In this document: positions 24,161 to 34,500 of the stretch, in pieces | How the letters are laid out: every line of letters begins with the position of its first letter | How positions within the stretch are numbered: position 1 is the first letter of the stretch | Assembly (NCBI GenBank): GCA_038363925.1 | Contig: JAQQWL010000012.1 | Location: 558,001-622,000 of the forward strand | Direction of reading: 5' to 3' | Origin: Apiospora phragmitis | Taxonomy: Eukaryota > Ascomycota > Sordariomycetes > Amphisphaeriales > Apiosporaceae | DNA length: 64,000 nt | The notes under the pieces: model-generated | The model's input: the letters and a program-made list of their open reading frames with translations, nothing else | The model's database searches: none | Told to the model about the DNA's origin: nothing | Position numbers and translations under genes: made by a program

Positions 24161-25472
24161 CCGCGGTGGCTTCCGAGTAGAACAATGAATGACAAATTGT
24201 TTCCTTCAATTATCCGTCCTTTGCTTGCCAGTTTGTTGTTCTTTTGATGCGCCGAAAGAGTATGGTGGGGAGGTCTTCTTCATTGATGTTCATGCTAGTG
24301 GTGATGGCGATGGTGCAGGTACAGTGTGTTCGTTTTCTGCCGTTGCATGCCGCTTGAATTTCGGAATACTGCCAAGTGCCTGGACCTGGACCTGGACCTG
24401 GACCTGGATCTGGATCTGGATCTGGACCTGGATGCTATTTATCCACCGACTGGCCAAGTCCCGACTCCCGAGGCAGGGTTCAATGCCGTGCTCCTGCAGA
24501 CCCCAAAATAGCGTTCCCGCCCCTCGGGACTTTGATCTACCTACGGAGTACATACTACTCGGTGCATCATGCAGTCGCTGTGGCTGCTTTGTTCAAGGGG
24601 TCAGCTGCGGCGACAAATCTGCTGCATTCCTATTGTTCTGACTTCTTGTTGGTCTGGTGGTTGCTGCCAAGATGTACGAGGCTCAGCCACGTGGGTGTAT
24701 TGGAGCCTTCTGATCATAACCAGAAGCAGCAGCGAGATGGGCGAAAGGGAGGCCAGGAGAGAAAGAGCATGGTCAAACGAAGGAGACAGGACCGTAGGCT
24801 GAGACCAACCACATACACAGAGGCGGGTATGCCGCATCCGCAAATGGAGTTCAAGGAGTGTCCCAGCCAGAATATATTAAAGTACGGATCGACTATCTCA
24901 GAGTCCAAGTCTCTATGTAAGCTTAGGATTAAGAAGTATCAAAATGCAAAGCCAAATACAGGGGTGAATATTCAAGTACACATTCTTGATATCACATTTG
25001 ATTGATTGAAAACTCCAGATGTTGGTGGTTTTTTCCTGCTTGAAAAGCAGTGCGCCCCCCAAGCCCCCAAGGCCCCCCCCCCACCAAATCGCTAACGTTA
25101 GTGGACTGCCCCTCCAACCCCACCACCATTCGCACTGTTGCACCTGAGTACCTAATTGATTGATCCCTGGCTTAGCTAGCACGGTGGTACGAGGCCTGCA
25201 TCCATCTTGTCGATAAGCACTTCCTTGATGTCAGCAGCATGAAGCATTCCATTACGTCGTAACCCAAGCCTGTTATTCGATTCCATCGCAACTTTCCTTA
25301 TACCGGTACTCTACGCAAAGGCAAGCCGACGGCAACATACATACGAAGCCTGGCAGACCTCTTAATCGTGGCAAACATCAATCAACGAGCTGCTACCTCT
25401 CCAAGACGATCAAACATGTAGGCAACCCAAGGCCCCCCTTGAGGAGACCAGACTGACTCGTGCTCGCTCACT
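24161..25472. other. Intergenic, includes hexamer repeat; no supported gene
   Basis: Frames are open in all three phases across the 6-bp repeat at 24380-24433, which makes apparent reading frames here unreliable. Nothing else is recognised. A C-run lies at about 25065-25081. Confidence 0.45.
24380..24433. repeat. Hexanucleotide minisatellite, unit ctggac/ctggat
   Basis: About nine copies of a 6-bp unit with C/T variation at the last base. Because the period is a multiple of three, all frames remain open, giving Leu-Asp, Trp-Thr or Gly-Pro repeats depending on phase. Confidence 0.9.
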
Positions 25473-26250
25473 ATGCCATCATCTCTCTCTACCTCTGCTT
25501 CCACTAATCAGCTACGATCTCCATCTAGGATTGAGCCGTCACAGCGCCTCCGCCGCGCCGTATGTGCCAGCGATGCCCTCCTCGCCCAGCGAATCCTCAA
25601 GTCCCATCCCCAGCTTCTCCACAACCCCGACACCTCGCCCCTCGGCCTCTCCAACTCGAACCTCCATCTGGCCGCCAGCCTCGGCCACCTGCAGAGTCTG
25701 CAAGGTCCTCGTCGCCCTGGGCCACGAGGAATCGACCCCGGCCCTCAACGAGAACCACCAGACCGCCCTGATGCTGGCCGCCGCCGCCGGCCACACCGAG
25801 GTCGTCCACTTCCTCTGCGAGCACAACCCGACCACCATCGCGCGCCAGGACGTCCGCGGCCGCGACGCCATCATGGAGGCCAGCCTCGGGGGCCACGACA
25901 CGGCTGTCCAGATCCTGCTGACGTACGCGCCCGGCGGCGCCACGTCGGCCGTGCAGTCGGCCGACGCGGATGGCAACACGGCGCTGCACTTCGCCAGCAG
26001 CAACGGCAACCTCCTCGTACTGCGCACCCTCCTCGCGGCCGGAGCCGACGCCGAGAAGCGTAACGTCTGGAGCTGGTCCGCCGTGGCCTACAGCGCCACC
26101 GTGCAGGCCGAGGTCTACCTGAAGAGCCTCATGGTCGATGCCGAGAAGAGGAGACGCGCCCTGAGCGACGCTTCCGACTTGTCCAGGGCTTCCGACCCCA
26201 GGAGAGCAGGGGCTGTTCGTATGGTTACGCAGGAACCGGATGGATCATGA
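25473..26250 (+). CDS. Ankyrin-repeat protein, one frame break
   Basis: A soluble protein made mostly of ankyrin repeats: 'SNLHLAASLGHL', 'NHQTALMLAAAAGHTEVVHF', 'GRDAIMEASLGGHDTAVQI' and 'GNTALHFASSNGNLLVLRT' with 'LLAAGADAEKRN'. The N-terminus (MPSSLSTSASTNQLRSP) is Ser-rich, and the C-terminus after 'EVYLKSLMVDAEKRRRA' is charged. Single ankyrin proteins of this length, similar to yeast YCR051W, occur across ascomycetes; the assignment to that group is from memory and tentative. The frame shifts by one base near 25693-25700, between 'LAASLGHLQ' and 'CKVLVALGH'. Removing one base gives 259 codons. Unlike the other breaks it does not lie in a homopolymer, so a real mutation cannot be excluded. 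Confidence 0.82.
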
Positions 26251-28389
26251 TTTCCAATGCAAATGTTTGTTGGTGGAGTTGAATGTTGACAAAGGCTCTG
26301 ATGGAAGATGATTGCTCACAAGACACTTGGATCGGACGGAATCCGGCCAAGAGTTCACCTGGCGGCAAGTGGCGTGTCGATCACCCACTGGATGCTGCAA
26401 TGGCCAGGTCGATGGCAATTGGGAGCCAACAAACCTTCAGCGTCAGTGATAAGCTGTTGTCAAGCAGATTCGGTCATCAAAGCATTCTGCTGCTGGCAAT
26501 CCTTGTGATGATTACCTAGCTTGTCATGTGGAGATGACGGTGATTGCCTAGGTCCAGCACAATCATGCCGGCATGTGCAAGTCAAGTCAGGGATATGTTC
26601 AATCGGTGACTATTTGCTCAAAAGCACCGACAGTTTCTCATGCGGCGCTCGAGGACCGGGGAAGTTGCAGCCGAATGGCAGCAATCAGATGCGAGATGTT
26701 TTTCCACCAGGTGATGTCGCAGCCCCGTTTCGAGATGCTCTGCTCGGGTTGCAGTTTGATACCACCTGTAATTTGGGGCAGCTCAGCGATATTGGATTGG
26801 TCTGAGACGAGGCTCTATCAACTCGTGGCGGGTGGGGGAAGGGGGGATTCAGGCCCAGATCTTCATGATGTCCATACAAGTAGTATGACCTTTCTGGTAG
26901 CGATGGACTCGATTCTATAGTTCAACATAGCTTTATGTTCACATCGTTATCTCCTGCAGTCTACAGCCTACGTACAGAGCCGGCTTTCCTGTTACTGTTC
27001 CCTGCTTACATGTAGCCTTCGACACTGGAGACCGGTAACAGGACAGGCATAGAGTGCATGCCATGTGCACGAGAGCAGTGATGGTGGGAATGGCCCTTGG
27101 CCACAGTCCATTGAGGCTCGACGCCTACTCTCCCGTAACAAGTGACTGGTATGGCTATTCTCTGCCTCAGGCAGTCTACTTGTCATTCTCAATCATATGA
27201 GCATCAGCGTCCAGTCAAATGGAACTCTGGCCGCTTGCAGCACGTATCGAAGAGCCTCGCTCTTCGTAACAGCAGGCAGGTATGCAGTAGTTGTTCATAC
27301 CAGAAATTCAATCCAGCGTTCTGGGCTATCATGGTCACTTGCATTCATTCAGGCATTTTGTCGAAATTCCCTTTGTGGGCTCCAGGCCTGCATGACCATC
27401 TGATGTATTCACAGTGACTTGTCCTGCATCATCCATGAGCCCCTTTTGCCTAGCCTTGCCCCGGGTGACTACAGAGAGTGAACGCAGCGCACCATGACTG
27501 CAACATGCAGTCCCCGATTCAAATGTGGGAAGCAAAAAACCTGTCTTGGAGGTCTGCAATATTCTAGACTTGGTCTTCCATTCTTCGCTGCATTCACAAA
27601 CAGAGTCGCCGGCCATCACCTCGTCCTCGTCTTGAGCATCGCCGATACTCCCACACAAGCTGACAAGTCATCAAGCAACCTTCTGCTGCACTTACTTGCC
27701 ATCAGCATCCGCGAATCACTCTAGTAGCATTTCCATTCTGTCTGTCAATGTGTGCTGCACAGCAGAAGCGATAAGATCCGCTTGTCGAGTGGAGCGCTAA
27801 CATCGCTTTGCACGACTATCGTGAGCCTCAACTCCTTTGCACTGCACATTGACAACAACATCTCACCTGTTCGGCGCGATTTCTATTTCTGCCACTGGAA
27901 CGGAGGCTTTGTGTTTTTGCACACAGGTTAACGCCAAGGTTTGTATGATTCCCTCGGCGCGGTCAACTTGATCTTCTGCGGAATAGTCTTGTGCGGGCTT
28001 CCATCCAAATCGGCGATATAGCAACAGGGAGGCGGCGATATATTTCCGTCTGACATCTTGCGTATACGCAACGTCAATACCTTCAAACCTTGCTCTAGGT
28101 CCCTTGGACAGAAACACTGACTCTTTGACAGGCCTGGCTTCGCCTCCCCTGGAGATATCATCGCCGACTCTGCAAATCTGCCACTCCGTGACTTGAACGA
28201 CTCCTGTTACATACTGTAAGTTTCATATCCCTGTGCATCGTGGTCCTTCCCTTGTCTTTGTTTCCGAGTACTAGTTGTCTCTTGATAATCATCGTCTGTT
28301 GCCCACCTCTGTTCTGTCTATGCATGTTACTTTGTACGTCCCTCAGTCGATCTTTGCACGCCCCTCACTTGCTGCGTATTCCCCTAGCA
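26251..28389. other. Long intergenic region, no gene seen
   Basis: About 2.1 kb of unremarkable base composition. Short frames on both strands have no recognised motif or splice extension. Confidence 0.45.
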
Positions 28390-28616
28390 TAATCCCTCTC
28401 GTCTTCTTTCCTTTTTCCAAGGGAAGGCTGATCTATTCAATATCTATTCAATGATGTTGGGAGTGCACACAGTGACTCGTCTGCACTCTTCACTTGCTGC
28501 ACCACGCCCCTCGCCTAATCCCTCTCGTCTTCTTTCCTTTTTCCAAGGGGAAGGCTGATCTATTCAATATCTACCCAATGATGTTAGGAGTGCACGCAGT
28601 GACTCGTCTGCACTCT
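28390..28616. repeat. Direct duplication, about 100 bp, period 126
   Basis: A segment beginning aatccctctcgtcttctttc at 28391 recurs at 28517. Both copies run through 'ctgatctattcaatatct', 'atgatgtt.ggagtgcac' and end 'gtgactcgtctgcactc'. The copies differ at a handful of sites. It lies 130 bases upstream of a TATA box. Confidence 0.9.
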
Positions 28617-28742
28617 AGGTCCGGTCTGTATTCAATGCTGGTGCTGTATTCAAAGCATTACGTCGGTGGCTGTGACTCACGGTGTAGGTGCTCCTGGCTG
28701 ATTCTGCGCAGTGTATTCACTCTCGATACTCGTCGTCCCATC

Positions 28743-28750
28743 TATAAAAG
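28743..28750 (+). promoter_or_regulatory. TATA box, strong match (TATAAAAG)
   Basis: Followed by a CA-rich leader and a probable leader intron (donor gtatgt at about 28912, branch-like ctactaat, acceptor ccttttag ending near 29027). It would serve the locus at 29220-31092. Confidence 0.55.
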
Positions 28751-29219
28751 GGCGCGTCTTTCCCACCTCTTCGGCATTTCTTCTCTTGACCACAACACCA
28801 AAGACATACCACACTGTCAACATCTCCCGCACACAGCAATCCACACTTGCAACACACACTTGCAACAACCAGCAGCACTTTGCCCAACCTACTGCTATAC
28901 TCTCTGGTATGTATCTACCCCTCTCCCCTGGCTTTCTCACCATCCCCAACGTCTGCCATTCTGCGCCACCCCGAATCTCTTCCAACCTGTTGGCCGCCTA
29001 CTAATCTGTCGTCGACCCCTTTTAGGTCAGTGATCTCCCCAGTTGCTCCCCAGCAGCCCATATTTGCACGCCATCACCACTGTATTCGCAAACCCAACCC
29101 AACACCTTGTCCATCAACCCCTGATCTGACCCTTGAGTCAAGACAACCCCCTTTTCTCTCCCTCGCTTTGTCTGTGGCTAGTCGTTCGAACTAGTCAACA
29201 GACGCTCACATTCATCAAG

Positions 29220-29469
29220 GTGGATTCTCCTACTCCCCAGAACGCTGAAGCCCAAGGTAACGACCCCGGTGTTACCATTGAGCTTCCGTATCCCGCCGTC
29301 AGCCTCGTCGTCGCCCACAGCTTCGCCTACGTCCGCCGGACCCGCACCTGGGCCTGGTTTATCTGCGCCTCCTTCTACGACGCCGATGACAACGAGCTCT
29401 GGCACACCGAGATCCTGATCGGCTCCCAGCTCAACTACAACCGCGCTGCTGAGCATCTCTTCGGTTCTG
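29220..29469 (+). pseudogene. Unrecognised coding exon with no ATG; possible first exon of the downstream gene
   Basis: An open stretch reads 'VDSPTPQNAEAQGNDPG', 'IELPYPAVSLVVAHSFAY', 'TRTWAWFICASFYDADD' and 'LWHTEILIGSQLNYN', and ends at a canonical donor (gtaagt, 29470). Composition is protein-like, but the frame has no ATG back to its upstream stop at 29127. A GTG at 29220, in a context that would suit a start codon, may be a mutated ATG. The exon ends in phase 1, which fits an acceptor at 30115 opening the next exon; joined, they would encode about 408 aa. I do not recognise a family. It may be a decayed gene or a non-AUG start. Confidence 0.4.
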
Positions 29470-29988
29470 GTAAGTGTTATACTTCCGTCGCATGTATGCT
29501 CCTGTTTCAGCACCTATTCCGTCTCGTTTCCTGTTCCGTCCCATTCTCTGTTCCGTCTCATCACCGATTCCGTCGCATGTCTGGCCGCTTCTATCACCTA
29601 AATTCAGGACAGAATCATTGAGGTCAGACGGCTCATGCCCCAACCCATGTATCTCTACACTCCAACCTTTCCACATGAACCACATCCCAAGCAATGCCAC
29701 TCTTGTCACCACAGCTCGTCTGGGAGGTGAATACTTGTTCCATTTTTGGAGATCAACCGACTTTGTGCAAGTATGACTCGGCTTCTTTCACTCCGCATCA
29801 TTGTGGCCACACATTGCTGCGCAGAAACTTGTGTATTCACTTGTCTAAGGGGGGGGACACCTCCAAAGCAATTGAATGCACACTGGTTTCTTACATTCAT
29901 CATCGTGATGAGTCGTCCCATGCATTGGGCGACTCACATGCGACGGAATGGTGTCGTCTGATTGAGTCGTCCAAATCTTGAGGACCTG

Positions 29989-29996
29989 TATAAATA
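29989..29996 (+). promoter_or_regulatory. Second TATA-like box (TATAAATA)
   Basis: Lies about 400 bases before the ATG at 30400. The leader in between is CA-rich and contains no ATG at all. Confidence 0.4.
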
Positions 29997-30399
29997 TCTG
30001 CCAACTTTCCCTCCAACCTCAGCCTCTTTTCTTTCCTTCTACATCCAACATCAACCTACGTTAGCGAGTTCGTCCCAACTACTGGATCTTTGCTAATCAA
30101 GCCATCAAGACCCAGACAACACCAACTTCTCTTCGCACAACAGAATCGACGACAACTTCAGCAACTTACGTGCACACCACGCCAACATCATCAACCCTGA
30201 TACCTTCAGCGCTCCTGGCCCCAACAACAACGACAGCATCGTCTTCCCCAATCCCAGACAGCTAGCTCTCACTACTCCAGCTCAGAGACCCCTAGCTCTG
30301 ACCTATCCACGCTATCAAGGATATCCTCAGAGACCCTTGGCTCTCAACAACAACTACTACCCCCAGATCCCCCAGTACTCACCCAACAACTCTCTCGTC

Positions 30400-31092
30400 A
30401 TGTCTGGCGGCTGGAACCCTCGCGCTGGCTGGGACTCCGGCAACCCCAACCCCGGCGGCTTCAACGGCGGCGGCCCTGCTCCCACCAACGGCTTCCCCCT
30501 GCCTGGCTACAATCCCGCCAACACCGTCCCGATGTACAGCTACCCGCAGCCCATGCCGGGCCAGCCCTTCGCCCAAGGTCCCATCTATACAATGCCGCAG
30601 AACGGCTTCCAGCACCCGGTTCCCCAGTTCCCCGACCAGCAAGATCCGCGCTTCCTGAACCCGCACCCGGTCGTCACCCCCGACAGTGCCGCGCTCAACT
30701 TCCAGAACTCGACCGGCGGCGTCGGCTGCGAGCCGGGCTACAACTACTACTTCCCGGCCACGCACACGAAGCTGCACGTGATCAAGTCCAAGGAAGCCCC
30801 GTGGCGCCTCGCGCCCGGCATGGCGATGCACTTCGGCGCCTACCACGTGCCCACCCACTGCACGCTCGGTGAAATCATGAAGGGCTTCGGCGCGTGTAAC
30901 GCCGACGCCAAGAAGAACCGCGTCACCGAGGTCAACCCGGGCGGCGGCGGCCGCTGGTACAAAGGCATGACCTGGAGCTCCGACGACAAGGACAAGATGA
31001 AGCTCACGCTCAAGGAGCTCGGCTGGGACCAGACGCGCTCCGGTCGGACGGGCGAAAAGCCGGTGGTCTGGGTCTGGATCACCAACACCTAA
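30400..31092 (+). CDS. Hypothetical protein with Pro/Asn/Gly-rich N-terminus and conserved-looking C-terminal domain
   Basis: From the first ATG the product is 230 aa. Residues 1-100 are low-complexity (MSGGWNPRAGWDSGNPNPGG, then many Pro, Gln and Asn). The C-terminal ~110 residues look folded: 'YFPATHTKLHVIKSKEAPW', 'YHVPTHCTLGEIMKGFGA', 'GGGGRWYKGMTWSS' and 'ELGWDQTRSGRTGEKP' ending in 'VVWVWITNT'. I recall similar Gly-rich 'RWYKG' and 'GWDxTRxG' endings in uncharacterised fungal proteins but know no function. The frame stays open upstream to about 30100 and may continue from an exon at 29220-29469 through an acceptor at 30115. No signal peptide. Confidence 0.6.
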   Translation: MSGGWNPRAGWDSGNPNPGGFNGGGPAPTNGFPLPGYNPANTVPMYSYPQPMPGQPFAQGPIYTMPQNGFQHPVPQFPDQQDPRFLNPHPVVTPDSAALNFQNSTGGVGCEPGYNYYFPATHTKLHVIKSKEAPWRLAPGMAMHFGAYHVPTHCTLGEIMKGFGACNADAKKNRVTEVNPGGGGRWYKGMTWSSDDKDKMKLTLKELGWDQTRSGRTGEKPVVWVWITNT

Positions 31093-31511
31093 TTAGGTAA
31101 TTCCCGGGGATATACTTCGAAACGGTCATGCTATGGTTACGGTTGCGGTTACGGTTAAGGCTATATGGTTTTCGGTCACGGTTATGAAGGAATACGATGG
31201 TATAATAGCTTTGGAGGTAATGCTTTTTATGTTTTTCTACTAGATACACCCTCCCCTCTAGTTTCGATCCCACACATTTCTCCGCTTCGGCATACCAGAA
31301 ACACCAAAAACACATCAGAAAATAGCATAAACAATCAAAACAGATATTCTTGGGAGAAAGTATAAGGATTTACTAGATAGTCTCATTCATGAAGCTATAT
31401 TGTCCTATAGTTTACTTTCGTTATTCCCTGCAGGACCCCGTGACCCCGTAAGCTCACTGCAGTTTTATACTTGCCCGCTAGCACGACATCATTGTATACT
31501 GTCTGTTAGTC
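31093..31511. other. Intergenic between two convergent genes
   Basis: Short ggttacggtt-type imperfect repeats at 31134-31190, otherwise nothing recognised. The stop codon of the split epimerase gene lies at 31512. Confidence 0.5.
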
Positions 31512-34500
31512 TCAAGGCTCGAATTGCAGAGCCTCACTCACCCCCTGCTCAAGCGATATCCACCCATCCCTTCCTGTCCACTTTTTCAGAAGCTTCAGCA
31601 ACCGGTCTTGGTCTTCCTTCCCGATGGTGGCCAAGCAAAGTCCTTGCGAAGGGAGGTCCTCCATGAATTGTTGGTCTCGGTGTTGGCTGCACAGGATGGC
31701 CAAAACCACATTCACGTTCAAGGGTTCGGCCGCGGCGAGTAGTCTATCCCCCTTGATATCGGGGTCCAAGACAGCGGTAATGTGCAGAGCGGACACATCT
31801 TGGACGTTCACCTGGCATCCTTTTAGTTGTACGTATTAGTTAACGTAACCCACGGTCCAACTGACCACACGGTCTAAATGACTACCTTTAAAGACTTCAT
31901 CTAATAAAGTATAAGTTAATTCCGCTACAACGTATTTAATATCTTAAAATTAATCGGAATCCTTATCTCTAGATACTTCTACATTATTTTAATAAGTACG
32001 AGCATTATGTCCGGGCTCTCCGTAGATTCTATAGCGTTGTGAGCGCGTTTTAAACGTCCTCGTACGACTACTCTTTTAACGCGATTCGTTTTATAATTAT
32101 TTATTAATATTCTTTTAAAACTATAAGTCTTTTTTAGCTTATATACGAAGTGATCTTTTATTTTATAACCGTTTCTTTTTTATACGGCGGCGCTGGCTAA
32201 GTATTTTATTCGCCTTTTATAATACGGTTACTTTATTTTTTAATAAAGCGAGCCGGTATATAACTTACGTTATACCTTTCGTAGTTTAATTAAGTTTAGT
32301 TTAAAATTAATATTAGAGAGCTATTTTAATATCGCGTAATTTAATTTTTAATGTACTCGGTTTAAAATTAAGTTTTAATTAAATTATTTAAAGTTTTTAA
32401 TTTTTAAAGTATAAATAAGTCGAAAGAGGTCGTTAAAGGCGTCGATATACGTAGCTTTATATTTAATTATAAAATAATATATTCCGGATTATATAATATA
32501 AATCCTACCCCTTAGAAACTTTTTTAAATATTTAAAACGATAAAAGTGACCTAGTGTTACGAACGAGCCTAACTTATGCGACTAGCCCCACCCCGGACAC
32601 GGCGCTAGAATAACTCGAGGCGCTTATTAACTTAACTAGCTACACTAATTACGAAAGCTACCCTACGAGCCCTTTTATTAACGAAACTCGCCTATTAATT
32701 ATAATAATTAATACTATAATAATTAAAAATAATATAACTACTTTAAACTAGTATTTAAAGGATAATACGAAATAAATAACTAAGAATAAATAACTATAAT
32801 AAAATAATACTCGGTTATATAAAAATACGAAATAAAAACGCCGCGTAATAAAGCTTTAAGAATTAATTAATAATACTTAATTAAGTAATATTAAATAATA
32901 TTAATTATAATTAAATAGCCGTAAAATAATATTTATATTAATAAAAAAAGAATTAAATATATAACGACAAATATTACTTATATATTTTATATAAATACTT
33001 TTTATTTTAATAATTAATTTAAATATTAATCTAATTTATTAATAAAGTAAATAACTTTAATAACCTTATTATAAATACTTTTAAATTTATATACCTTAAT
33101 TACTTTTATTTTTACGGCTATTATATATTATATTAATAAACGCGGACTTTAATTACACGTTTAAATACTCTTTTATATTATTAAATATAAACTTTAATAC
33201 GCTTTATTAAGTTTTTTTTAAAACTTAAATAATATTCGTTATATTTTAATCACTTTTATTTTTGCGAGTTATTATTTAAATCCTTAAGTAATAATACTTA
33301 TAAGAATTATGTTTATACTTAAATTTAATAATACCCCTCGTTACGAGAAGGCCCCCGCCACTACTTTAAATACCTCTTAGCGAGATCTTACTATAGAGGT
33401 GGATAGTGATAATAATAACGACGACCTTACCCGATAGGTATTAGTTAAGTAAATTAAGGAATTTAAATAAAAAAGTACTAATTATTAATATTATTATATT
33501 AAACTCGAAAAAAAGTAACGAACTCCTCATTAAGAATACTTTAGAATAAATACTAGATATTAACGAGCTACGCAAAGAAGTACGCTTTTTCGCACCGCCG
33601 CTAATATTATTTAAACCTTTATTACCTTAAAAAAAGGTATAAAGATTAATACCATAATAACTTTTAACGAGATAAGTAAAAATCTCTAAAGATTCCTTAT
33701 TTATATTAAAACTTATTAACGGTTTTATAAAAAGATATTTTAAAATATTATTTAACGAGTTATTTACGCCGCCTTGTTTTTTAAAAGTAAAGTACTTGCT
33801 TAGTTTAAACCTTATTTAAACGAATTAATAAAGAACCATTAATAAGTTAAGCTATACCGCGTAAAGGTATAACGAATTTTCGAAAATTACGATAGTTTCG
33901 AATAAGCTTTTAAATCACTTTTTTAAAACCCCGATAAAAAACGATAAATAAAAAAAGAATTAAAGACTTTTAAGTAAAAAAGATTAACCGCCTTTTACAC
34001 CGCCGAATTCCGATGTATTATAGCTCGACTAAATTATACCGAAGTTACGAAGGTTATAATATATTATTAAGGATTAAAAGAAGACGTTAAGAATGAACTT
34101 AGCCGGCTTAATACCCTTAATAATTTCCTTTTATATATAGAGTTTATTATTAAGATCGATACTTATATATACGAATATCGCCGCGAGAAATAAGGCGGAT
34201 AATAACGGTAGAGTAATTAAGTTTAAGCTAATATAAGATAACTATGTTATTATAGCGGACTTATAGATTTTAATGCTATTAAATATATTAAATATATATT
34301 ACGGCCAACGGTTGTCTCCCGTGCGGGGTAACGCTTATAGTATAGAATTGGATAGAAATGACCTGTCTAGTTATTTCCGAAGCTTTTAGTTTTATAGCGT
34401 AGTAGTTAATCTATACGTACTGTAACATAATGACTGGACAAACCTGCTGAATAGGAGACGTGGGTTCGATTCTTACACTTACCGGACAGGGGCTCTCTCT

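Noticed and set aside
24189..25005. Open frames across the hexamer repeat as a gene
   Set aside because: The 6-bp repeat keeps every frame open; the flanks have no motif and no splice-joined extension.
34395..34480. A functional tRNA gene
   Set aside because: A and B boxes and a T-arm are present, but acceptor and D arms do not pair and the segment lies across the LTR border of a mobile element.
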